A stretch of DNA of 10,845 nucleotides from Prevotella sp. GTDB taxonomy: Bacteria; Bacteroidota; Bacteroidia; Bacteroidales; Bacteroidaceae. A program made the translations under genes and the position numbers. Shown here in pieces: positions 1 through 6,013 of this stretch (positions are counted from its first letter, which is position 1; each line of letters opens with the position of its first letter). The notes under the pieces are model-generated. The model worked only from the letters and a program-made list of their open reading frames with translations, ran no database searches and was not told where the DNA came from. Where the stretch lies: the NCBI GenBank assembly GCA_017623335.1, contig JAGAPI010000141.1:1-10845 (forward strand), in the 5' to 3' direction.

Positions 1-474
1 AAAGAGGTGGAAAAAGGCTTTACCAGATTTCTCATACCTCACTATACCCCTTTAAAAGAAAACAAGTCAGGGGTATTTATTGCTGAACTGACAAAAGATG
101 TGCGTCAAGGTCGCCCCGAGCAGTTTATGACCCGCCTGCAGACACTCTTTGCCGGCAACGACTACCGCGTGGCTGGCGACATGGAGAAATATTTCCAAAA
201 CTCTATGATGCTCATCTTCAAGATGCTGGGATTCATGGCGGATGTGGAGCGTGCCACCAGTCAGGGACGCATCGATATCACAATCCAGACTCCCGACTAC
301 GTATATATAATTGAAATAAAGCTCGACGGCACTGCCGAGGAAGCCCTGCAGCAGATAAAGACCAACCAGTATGCCCGTCCTTTCCAGCTCGACGGCCGCA
401 ATATATATATAATAGGTGTAAACTTTTCCTCCAGTACGCGCTGCATAGAGAAATGGCTTATGGAAAGCCTGTAA
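1..474 (+). CDS. PD-(D/E)XK nuclease-domain protein (DUF1703 type), C-terminal part
   Basis: This is the 3' end of a gene that enters from outside the window; the frame is open from base 1, so the GTG at base 7 need not be a start. About 157 residues are visible. The end of the protein carries a PD-(D/E)XK nuclease core: GRIDI with the Asp codon at 274, then a hydrophobic strand ending in EIK with Glu at 313 and Lys at 319, followed by a helix containing QI. An earlier Glu, in a helix starting near base 184 (EKYFQNS), fits the first conserved acidic residue of the fold. In Bacteroidales this domain usually follows an AAA-ATPase-like domain (PF09820 plus PF08011) in proteins of about 500-580 residues, present in many copies per genome. 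Their function is not established; defence or mobile-element roles have been proposed. The family call is firm, but activity and role are not. The stop lies 16 bases before the cupin gene. Confidence 0.82.
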   Translation, partial: KEVEKGFTRFLIPHYTPLKENKSGVFIAELTKDVRQGRPEQFMTRLQTLFAGNDYRVAGDMEKYFQNSMMLIFKMLGFMADVERATSQGRIDITIQTPDYVYIIEIKLDGTAEEALQQIKTNQYARPFQLDGRNIYIIGVNFSSSTRCIEKWLMESL

Positions 475-490
475 TACAGTATTATTTATT

Positions 491-898
491 ATGATTGGCA
501 AAATAATAGAATTACCTAAGATAATAGACCCGCGCGGAAATCTGACCGTGGCGGAAGAGAACAAGAACGTGCCCTTTGAAATAAAGAGGGCATACTGGGT
601 GTATGACGTGCCTGGCGGAGAATGCCGCGGAGGTCATGCCCACAAGCAGTGCTTAGAGTTTATTGTGGCTGTAAGCGGCAGCTTTCACGTTACGCTCGAC
701 AACGGCAAGGAGAAGCAGACCTATCTGCTGAACCATCCATGGCAGGGACTGCTTGTGGACACGGGAATATGGCGCACACTCGATGACTTCTCTTCGGGAG
801 CCGTCTGCATGGTTTTGGCATCGGAATTGTTTGAAGAGGAGGACTATATCCGCGAGTACGACGACTATCTGAAATACATTGAGAATGAAAATCGTTGA
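491..898 (+). CDS. FdtA/QdtA-like sugar nucleotide 3,4-ketoisomerase (WxcM-like cupin)
   Basis: This 135-residue protein is a complete single-domain cupin of usual length for FdtA/QdtA. Characterised members convert TDP-4-keto-6-deoxyglucose to the 3-keto isomer in the cytosol, the step before a PLP aminotransferase makes Fuc3N or Qui3N for surface glycans. Visible family signatures are DPRGNLTVAEE (residues 13-23), RGGHAHK with His49 and His51 (the usual catalytic histidines), and the C-terminal ASELFEEEDYIREYDDY segment (110-126). The gene overlaps the next one by 14 bases in another frame, so the two are probably translationally coupled. No thymidylyltransferase, dehydratase, aminotransferase or glycosyltransferase is present here, so the substrate cannot be assigned. 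WxcM-like proteins that are not ketoisomerases are also common in Bacteroidetes. The family is well supported, while the exact stereochemistry and donor nucleotide are inference. Confidence 0.85.
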   Translation: MIGKIIELPKIIDPRGNLTVAEENKNVPFEIKRAYWVYDVPGGECRGGHAHKQCLEFIVAVSGSFHVTLDNGKEKQTYLLNHPWQGLLVDTGIWRTLDDFSSGAVCMVLASELFEEEDYIREYDDYLKYIENENR

Positions 899-1811
899 GG
901 TTGAAGCCAAGGAATACAGGGAGATTTTTGCGAAGCCCGCGCACGCATACAACAGCGTGGAGTTTGCGCAGCTGAACAGCCACAAGGCGGAGCGCCTGCA
1001 CCATCTCGCGTTCGACGACGGCGGGGCGCGCTTGGGGATTATCCTCGGCGAGCGCGCCGACGGCGTGATGTACTCGCCGTTCTCGGCACCTTTCGGGGGC
1101 TTCACCACCAACAGGTCTCAGCAGTTTGAGTATTTCGACATGGCTGTGGAGCTTCTGAAGGAATATGGCAAAAAGCATAATCAGAAGATTGCGGTTACGC
1201 TGCCGCCCGACCTGTACGACCGCCGACAGATACCGCTGGCGGTGAACGCCCTGCACCGCCACGCAGAAAAAACACTGATTGACGTGAACTATCATTTTGA
1301 CCTCAGCGATTTTGAGCACTACATACAGAACATCGAGCGCAACGCGCGCAACAAGCTGAACTGCGCGCTGAAGGAGCCCTTTATATTTAATAAGGTGGAA
1401 CGCGGCGACACCGGCGGCGTGGCAAGGGCCTACGAGGTGATAAGGCGCAACCGCGAGGAGCAGGGCTATCCGCTGCGCATGACCTGCGACGACGTGATGC
1501 GGACGGCGGAGATTATTCCCGCCGACTTCTTTCTGCTGAGCCACGTGGGCAGGGACGTAGCCGCCGCGCAGGTGTTTCACGTTGCCGAGGGCATCTGCCA
1601 GCTGATATACTGGGGCGACCTGCGCGAGTATTCCGGTATGAGACCGATGAACCTGCTCGCCTACCGCGTGTTTGAGCACTACCGTAAGCAGGGGCTGGAC
1701 ATTCTGGACATAGGTCCGGCAACCAGCGATGGCGTGCCCAACTACGGGCTGTGCAGCTTCAAGAAAAGCATCGGCTGCATGGCGTCAAACAAGTTTTCTT
1801 TCCTGCTTTAA
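885..1811 (+). CDS. FemAB-like / GNAT-fold acyltransferase paired with the cupin gene
   Basis: This 308-residue protein has the layout of the FemAB/GNAT_6 group: two GNAT-like halves joined by a helical part. Marks include AYNSVEFAQLN (21-31), SPFSAPFGGF (64-73), an Arg-rich helix ERNARNKLNCALKE (151-164), and the end GPATSDG...SFKKSIGC (277-298), the usual FemAB-like last strand and turn. There is no signal peptide or membrane segment, so it is cytosolic. By family it should move an acyl or aminoacyl group onto an amine. Next to an FdtA-like cupin, the 3-amino group of a nucleotide sugar is a plausible acceptor, though this is inference. I chose ATG 885 over an in-frame TTG at 879 because ATG is far more usual and the resulting overlap with the cupin gene is short. 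The next feature is a palindrome 18 bases after the stop. Confidence 0.75.
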   Translation: MKIVEVEAKEYREIFAKPAHAYNSVEFAQLNSHKAERLHHLAFDDGGARLGIILGERADGVMYSPFSAPFGGFTTNRSQQFEYFDMAVELLKEYGKKHNQKIAVTLPPDLYDRRQIPLAVNALHRHAEKTLIDVNYHFDLSDFEHYIQNIERNARNKLNCALKEPFIFNKVERGDTGGVARAYEVIRRNREEQGYPLRMTCDDVMRTAEIIPADFFLLSHVGRDVAAAQVFHVAEGICQLIYWGDLREYSGMRPMNLLAYRVFEHYRKQGLDILDIGPATSDGVPNYGLCSFKKSIGCMASNKFSFLL

Positions 1812-1829
1812 AAAGCTGAAATCCCGCAG

Positions 1830-1861
1830 CTCAAAAAAATTATCCGGATAATTTTTTTGAG
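1830..1861. terminator. Perfect 32-base palindrome after the cupin/GNAT pair, possible terminator
   Basis: The left arm CTCAAAAAAATTATCC is exactly complementary to the right arm GGATAATTTTTTTGAG with no spacer, so an RNA copy could form 14 A/U-rich base pairs capped by CCGG. It sits 18 bases after the stop of the GNAT gene. Its position and the T7 run suggest a transcription end for that operon. The stem is unusually poor in G/C for an intrinsic terminator, and the T run is inside the stem rather than after it, so a protein-binding dyad or a dispersed palindromic repeat is also possible. A second small inverted repeat, AGCTG (1814-1818) with CAGCT (1827-1831), overlaps its edge and could form only if the large hairpin does not. 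Confidence 0.5.
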
Positions 1862-1947
1862 TAACCTGGATTTAGATTTTTTCTGCCGCAAAATACACAC
1901 CGCATACGGCATTTTTCATCCGCAAACGCCACTTTTTCAACTTTTAG

Positions 1948-1979
1948 TTTGGTAATGTGAAGAAAAATGTGTAGCTTTG
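1948..1979 (+). promoter_or_regulatory. Bacteroidetes-type promoter of the DUF1015 gene
   Basis: A TTTG -33 element (1948-1951) and a perfect TAGCTTTG -7 element (1972-1979) are separated by 20 bases, matching the Bacteroidetes consensus TTTG / TAnnTTTG. Transcription should begin near 1984, giving an A-rich leader of roughly 48 bases before ATG 2033. The promoter lies downstream of the in-frame ATG at 1967, which rules that ATG out as the start from this promoter. Confidence 0.82.
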
Positions 1980-2032
1980 CGCCTGCAACCGTAAAAAGAA
2001 TAATAAATTTAATCAACAAAACAATAAAAGTT

Positions 2033-3280
2033 ATGGCAATAGTAAAACCGTTTAAGGGAATACGCCCGCCAAAGGATTTGGTGGAGCAGGTGGAAAGCCG
2101 ACCCTACGATGTGCTCGACTCGGAAGAGGCGCGCGCTGAGGCTGGCGACAACGAGAAAAGTCTGTATCGCATAATAAAGCCCGAGATTTGCTTTGAGCCG
2201 GGCACGAGCGAGTACGACCCAAGGGTGTATGAGAAGGCTGCCGAGAACTTCCAGATGTTTCAGGACAAGGGATGGCTGGTGCAGGACGACAAGGAGAATT
2301 ACTACATCTACGCCCAGACCATGAACGGCAAGACTCAGTACGGTCTCGTGGTGGGTGCCTACGTGAACGACTACCTTACGGGAGTGATAAAGAAGCACGA
2401 GCTGACGCGCCGCGACAAGGAGGAGGACCGCATGAAGCATGTCCGCGTGAACAACGCCAACATCGAGCCGGTGTTCTTCGCCTATCCCGACAACGCCGTG
2501 CTCGACGCGCTCATCATGAAGTATGCCGCCACTGAGCCGGAGTATGACTTCATCGCTCCCGTGGACGGGTTCGGGCATAAGTTCTGGGTGATTTCCGACG
2601 ACGCGGACATCAAGACCGTCACCGGGGAGTTTGCAAAAATGCCGAGCCTCTACATCGCCGACGGTCATCACCGCTCGGCTGCCGCCGCCCTCGTGGGAGC
2701 GGAGAAGCAGAAGCAGAATCCGAATCACAACGGAACGGAGGAGTACAACTACTTCATGGCAGTGTGCTTCCAGGCAAGCCAGCTGACAATCCTCGACTAC
2801 AACCGCGTGTTCAAGGACCTGAACGGGCTGACTTCGGAAGAGTTCCTCGCCAAGGTTGCCGAGAACTTCACGGTGGAGGACAAGGGCACTGAAATCTACA
2901 AGCCCGCCCGTCTGCACGAGTTCTCGCTCTATCTCGACAGCCACTGGTACAGCCTGAGCGCCAAGGAGGGAACCTACGACAACACCGACCCGATAGGCGT
3001 GCTCGACGTTGACATCTCAAGCCGCCTCATCCTTCAGGACATCCTCGCACTGGGCGACCTGCGCAGCAGCCAGCGCGTTGACTTCGTGGGAGGTCTGCGC
3101 GGACTCGGCGAGCTGAAGCGCCGCGTGGACAGCGGCGAGATGCGCGCAGCCCTCGCCCTCTATCCCGTGTCGATGCAGCAGATTATGGACATCGCCGACA
3201 GCGGAAAAATCATGCCGCCAAAGGCTACGTGGTTTGAGCCTAAGCTCCGCTCAGGACTGGTGATTCACAAATTGGTTTAG
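2033..3280 (+). CDS. DUF1015 family protein
   Basis: This 415-residue cytosolic protein belongs to DUF1015 (PF06245) and is close to the family's usual length. No biochemical function is firmly known. The clearest mark is LYIADGHHRSAAAAL near residues 206-220, with Asp210, His212, His213 and Arg214. This GHHR patch recalls the ParB/sulfiredoxin-like fold used by SerK-type serine kinases. From memory, the gene often stands beside serA and serC in Bacteroidetes, which would point to serine metabolism, but neither gene is in this window. The N-terminus (MAIVKPFKGIRPPKDLVEQV) is typical of the family and supports the ATG at 2033. An upstream in-frame ATG at 1967 would add 22 residues translated from the promoter itself. 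The gene is monocistronic here, and its TAG stop overlaps the stop of the converging nudC-like gene. Confidence 0.88.
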   Translation: MAIVKPFKGIRPPKDLVEQVESRPYDVLDSEEARAEAGDNEKSLYRIIKPEICFEPGTSEYDPRVYEKAAENFQMFQDKGWLVQDDKENYYIYAQTMNGKTQYGLVVGAYVNDYLTGVIKKHELTRRDKEEDRMKHVRVNNANIEPVFFAYPDNAVLDALIMKYAATEPEYDFIAPVDGFGHKFWVISDDADIKTVTGEFAKMPSLYIADGHHRSAAAALVGAEKQKQNPNHNGTEEYNYFMAVCFQASQLTILDYNRVFKDLNGLTSEEFLAKVAENFTVEDKGTEIYKPARLHEFSLYLDSHWYSLSAKEGTYDNTDPIGVLDVDISSRLILQDILALGDLRSSQRVDFVGGLRGLGELKRRVDSGEMRAALALYPVSMQQIMDIADSGKIMPPKATWFEPKLRSGLVIHKLV

Positions 3281-4038
3281 CCAAGCCCATCGTCAATAAG
3301 CATTCGCGCTATTGACAGCTTTTCGGGGAGAGTGGGAAGACTGTTTCGGTTGAACCACGCTCCCTTTGCTATTTCGCTTTCCTGCAGGTGTATGGTTCCG
3401 CTCTCGTAGTCGGCGTTGAATCCCACCATGAGTCCGCAGGGATATGGCCACGGCTGGCTGCCGAAATAGCGGATGTTCTTTATTTTTATCCCCGTTTCCT
3501 CCAGCGCCTCGCGGGCGATTGCCTCCTCAAGCGTCTCGCCTGTCTCCACAAAGCCGGCAACGAGCCCGTAGAAGTTGGTGCGGAAGTTCTTTGCGCGCAC
3601 CAGCAGCACCTCGTCGGGACCTTTATGGATGAGGGCTATGACAGCCGTGGACACCTGCGGCCACACCTCCTTGCCACACTCGGTGCAGCGCTTGCTTATC
3701 TCGGTGTGCAGCTTCATCGGTCCGCCGCACACTCCGCAATACTTGGTGGTCTTGTCCCAATACACTATCTCGTGGCATTTCCCCGCGCAGATGTATTCCT
3801 CGCGCGAGAGCTTGTAGTAGCTCTGGCGCAGGGGGCACATCTCGAACTGCGGATTATCGGTCACGGGCGCGTCGATGGCGTAGGTCGTGACCTTCTCGCC
3901 TGTCGGCATGGTTATCACCATCTGTTTTGTCCATTCTTTTACTTCTGTGGGAGGGTTGTCGCCGCAGGGGATGGTGAAAGTCTCGTCGCCGGTCTTCTCC
4001 AGCAGGAGGTCGGACTGGCAAAATACAAAATATCTCAT
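3277..4038 (-). CDS. nudC: NADH pyrophosphatase, NudC-type Nudix hydrolase
   Basis: This 253-residue protein has the full NudC layout: an N-terminal domain, a four-Cys zinc ribbon (Cys101, Cys104, Cys118, Cys121), and a C-terminal Nudix domain. The Nudix box at 162-184 fits GX5EX7REUXEEXGU with no mismatch, including the REALEETG core. The NADH-diphosphatase signature follows at 194-200 as SQPWPYP. NudC cuts NAD(H) into NMN(H) and AMP and in other bacteria removes NAD caps from RNA. The usual SQPWPFPxS ends here in CG instead of xS, a small departure. I chose ATG 4038, four bases after the stop of the upstream nucleotidase. An in-frame TTG at 4053 would overlap that gene by 11 bases and is less likely. 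It is the second gene of a two-gene minus-strand operon. Confidence 0.9.
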   Translation of the reverse strand: MRYFVFCQSDLLLEKTGDETFTIPCGDNPPTEVKEWTKQMVITMPTGEKVTTYAIDAPVTDNPQFEMCPLRQSYYKLSREEYICAGKCHEIVYWDKTTKYCGVCGGPMKLHTEISKRCTECGKEVWPQVSTAVIALIHKGPDEVLLVRAKNFRTNFYGLVAGFVETGETLEEAIAREALEETGIKIKNIRYFGSQPWPYPCGLMVGFNADYESGTIHLQESEIAKGAWFNRNSLPTLPEKLSIARMLIDDGLG

Positions 4039-4042
4039 AGCT

Positions 4043-5782
4043 TTATTTTCCAAACAGCAGTTCCCGGTCGCGCTTTATCGCAGGCACGGCAATCTCCTCC
4101 GGCACAAAGCGCCAGTTGTTGTTTGCCTTAAGGGTGACGGTTCCCATGCGCTGAATCTCCTCCATGATATACTGGCGCAGGTCCTTGGTGCTCTTGTATA
4201 TTATGCGGCTCTCCAGCGAGTCCTTGGGTATTCCAGCCCCGAGAGTCACAAGCTCGCCTCCGCCGTTGCCGCGATAGCTGTTCATTGCCACGCGATACAC
4301 GCGCTGCTCGTTGAAAGGCTGTCCGTTTGACATCTGCAGGATTCTCACCTTCTCGCCGTTGGGCTTTGTCACGTCCACCTCGTAGTCTATGCCTGCGGCA
4401 CTGTCGAAGTTGAAAGTCATGTTCTTGAATCCGTAGCGCTGCATGTCCGTCCGTGTGCCGTTGTCGAGCAGCATTATGTGGTCGTCTGCCGATGTCATGG
4501 TGTTCACCCACTGGTCGTAGCTCATCTCCAGCATGTCGCGAATCTCCTTTCCCGTCATGCGGAGCACGTAGAGATTGTTCTCGTATTTGTATAGCTTGAA
4601 CATGTCGCTCACCCTTATTACACCTTTATTTATTATATTGTTGTATCCCAACGGAGCATTCATTGAAATCTCGGCGTCGACCACGCTCAGCTGGATGTTG
4701 TGTATCAGATCGATGAAAGGCGACGAGCCGAAGAAGCCGTCGCGCGAGTACATGGCGGCGGTGAATGTGCCAAGCTCGATGTCCACAAAGTTTTTCACGG
4801 TCTCTATCTGCTGTTTGAACGCAGTCATGAAACGCTCTTCGACAGGCTCGCCCGTGATGTCCACCACGTCGCCCGTGATTACCTTCTTCTTAATCCTGCC
4901 CTTCTTGTCCATCTCAATGGTTATGGTAGCCTCCGCCACGTTGAGGGCGTTGTTCGCCGGGTCGAGACACAGCACGTCGGTGCCGTCGGCGTTGCGCACA
5001 TACTCCTTGCGAGCCCTGTGGTCGTGACCGTACATTACGATGTCGATGCCCGGCACCTGCTCTGCCACCGCCTTTGCCTCGTCCTCCACATAGTCGGGGG
5101 TATTTATTCCGCCGTCCCATCCGCTGTGCAGAAGCATCACCACCACGTCGGGATTCTCCTTTTCGCGCACTGTCTTAACCCACTGCTCCGCGCTTTTTCT
5201 GATGTCGTCGAATCGCAGTCCGCTCCACAGCTCTTCCGTAAGCCAGTTTGGTATGGCAGGAGTGAGCATTCCTATTACCGCCACCTTCACTCCGTCGCGG
5301 CTGAACGTCGTATAGGGTTTCACGTATGGCTCATTGGTCCTGATGTCGATGATGTTGGCTCCAAGCACTGGGCATTTCAGCTCGCTCACCCATTTGTCGT
5401 ACACCTTATGCCCGGTCTCCACATCGTGATTGCCGAAACACTGGGCGTCATATCCGAGATAGTTCACCACGTCGCTCGCAACATTGTTTCCCACCTTATT
5501 AATATAATTATAAAAAAAGCATGTGGGCTGGCCCTGCAGGATGTCGCCGTTTTCGAGCAGTATCAGATTATTGCCAAACTTGTGGCGCTGCTTCTGCAGA
5601 TAGGAGCTGACGCGCGCCAGCGAGCCTTTTTTCTCTTTTCCCTCCGTGAAGTCGTAGGGAAAGAAACATCCGTGGACGTCACTCGTCTCTACAATCTTTA
5701 TCTGCACCACCTTTGACTTGGAAAATGCAGGCATGATGATAAGCATTGAAGCCATGATAAAAAACAATCTTTTTATTCTCAT
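4043..5782 (-). CDS. Periplasmic bifunctional metallophosphatase: 5'-nucleotidase / 2',3'-cyclic phosphodiesterase
   Basis: This 579-residue protein of the UshA/CpdB family begins with a signal peptide: KR at 4-5, a hydrophobic core at 6-19, and likely cleavage around residues 20-23. No lipobox Cys is present, so it should be soluble in the periplasm. The metallophosphatase domain shows all expected metal and catalytic motifs in order: SDVHG (Asp35, His37), NGD (Asp80), GNHD (Asn118, His119), LLHSGWD (His219) and GHDH (His253, His255). The C-terminal 5'-nucleotidase domain runs from about 340 to 540 and includes the substrate loop MNSYRGNGGGE (500-510). The family strips phosphate from nucleotides or opens 2',3'-cyclic nucleotides, letting cells salvage nucleosides and phosphate. 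Which substrate is preferred cannot be told from sequence. It is first in an operon with the NudC-type gene and has its own promoter facing away from ppdK. Confidence 0.9.
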   Translation of the reverse strand: MRIKRLFFIMASMLIIMPAFSKSKVVQIKIVETSDVHGCFFPYDFTEGKEKKGSLARVSSYLQKQRHKFGNNLILLENGDILQGQPTCFFYNYINKVGNNVASDVVNYLGYDAQCFGNHDVETGHKVYDKWVSELKCPVLGANIIDIRTNEPYVKPYTTFSRDGVKVAVIGMLTPAIPNWLTEELWSGLRFDDIRKSAEQWVKTVREKENPDVVVMLLHSGWDGGINTPDYVEDEAKAVAEQVPGIDIVMYGHDHRARKEYVRNADGTDVLCLDPANNALNVAEATITIEMDKKGRIKKKVITGDVVDITGEPVEERFMTAFKQQIETVKNFVDIELGTFTAAMYSRDGFFGSSPFIDLIHNIQLSVVDAEISMNAPLGYNNIINKGVIRVSDMFKLYKYENNLYVLRMTGKEIRDMLEMSYDQWVNTMTSADDHIMLLDNGTRTDMQRYGFKNMTFNFDSAAGIDYEVDVTKPNGEKVRILQMSNGQPFNEQRVYRVAMNSYRGNGGGELVTLGAGIPKDSLESRIIYKSTKDLRQYIMEEIQRMGTVTLKANNNWRFVPEEIAVPAIKRDRELLFGK

Positions 5783-5785
5783 TAC

Positions 5786-5797
5786 GTAAACGTTTAC
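5786..5797. promoter_or_regulatory. 12-base palindrome GTAAACGTTTAC in the nucleotidase leader, operator candidate
   Basis: GTAAACGTTTAC is a perfect dyad centred on CG, starting three bases upstream of the nucleotidase ATG and downstream of its predicted transcription start. The form resembles operators of LacI/GalR-family repressors (for example the AAACGTTT core of PurR boxes). A bound protein here would block elongation or initiation. No regulator gene is in the window, so the link to a LacI-type protein is inference from the pattern alone. Confidence 0.4.
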
Positions 5798-5835
5798 ACT
5801 ATTTTTTGTATTTGTTAAAACTTGGTTTCACAGTG

Positions 5836-5870
5836 CAAAAGTACAACTTTTTAGCGGAATAATGGCGAAA
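5836..5870 (-). promoter_or_regulatory. Promoter of the nucleotidase-nudC operon
   Basis: On the minus strand, TACTTTTG (5843-5836) matches the Bacteroidetes -7 element TAnnTTTG exactly. The expected -33 element is weak: the nearest candidate is TTTC at 5870-5867, 23 bases upstream, so activity may depend on an activator. Initiation near 5831 would give a leader of about 48 bases that includes the GTAAACGTTTAC palindrome. Confidence 0.6.
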
Positions 5871-5898
5871 AACGTCCGAAAAAGTGCCGAAAGTGGCA
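5866..5898 (+). repeat. Three imperfect 11-base repeats with phased A-tracts between divergent promoters
   Basis: Three units begin with CGAAA at exact 11-base steps: CGAAAAACGTC (5866), CGAAAAAGTGC (5877) and CGAAAGTGGCA (5888). Further A-tracts follow at 5898 and 5920, close to the same phase. A-tracts repeating about once per helical turn bend DNA. The array overlaps the weak -33 region of the minus-strand promoter and ends about 38 bases before the -33 of the ppdK promoter. It may be a curved upstream element or a row of protein sites; which one is not decided by sequence. Confidence 0.5.
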
Positions 5899-5935
5899 AA
5901 AATGTAAGCTGGGAATGACAAAAATTCATGTTTTT

Positions 5936-5967
5936 CTTGCATAATTAAGAAAAAGTCACTATATTTG
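5936..5967 (+). promoter_or_regulatory. Promoter of ppdK
   Basis: CTTG (5936-5939, one mismatch to TTTG) and a perfect TATATTTG -7 element (5960-5967) are spaced by 20 bases, the same spacing as at the DUF1015 promoter. Initiation is expected near 5972, giving an AT-rich leader of about 42 bases with no Shine-Dalgarno sequence before ATG 6014. Confidence 0.78.
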
Positions 5968-6013
5968 CACAATGAAAATTAACATTAAAAACATAATTTA
6001 TATAAACTAACTT

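Noticed and set aside
879..884. TTG at 879 as start of the GNAT-like gene
   Set aside because: It adds only two residues, and ATG 885 is a stronger start with a shorter overlap.
690..1679. Long open frame on the minus strand opposite the cupin and GNAT genes
   Set aside because: It lies fully antisense to two recognised protein families and its translation (rich in His, Arg, Val, Ala) matches no family. It is a by-product of G/C-biased codon positions.
3292..3316. GTCAATA / TATTGAC inverted repeat as a terminator for the DUF1015 gene
   Set aside because: The seven-base stem has an 11-base loop, no T-run follows, and the bases encode the conserved end of NudC. A chance repeat is more likely.
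4039..4053. TTG at 4053 as start of the NudC-type gene
   Set aside because: It would overlap the nucleotidase stop by 11 bases and add five residues; ATG 4038 gives a tight four-base gap and a family-like MRYFVF start.
4700..5716. 338-codon open frame on the plus strand
   Set aside because: It is antisense to the nucleotidase, whose motifs and signal peptide are clear. The His- and Val-rich translation resembles no known protein.
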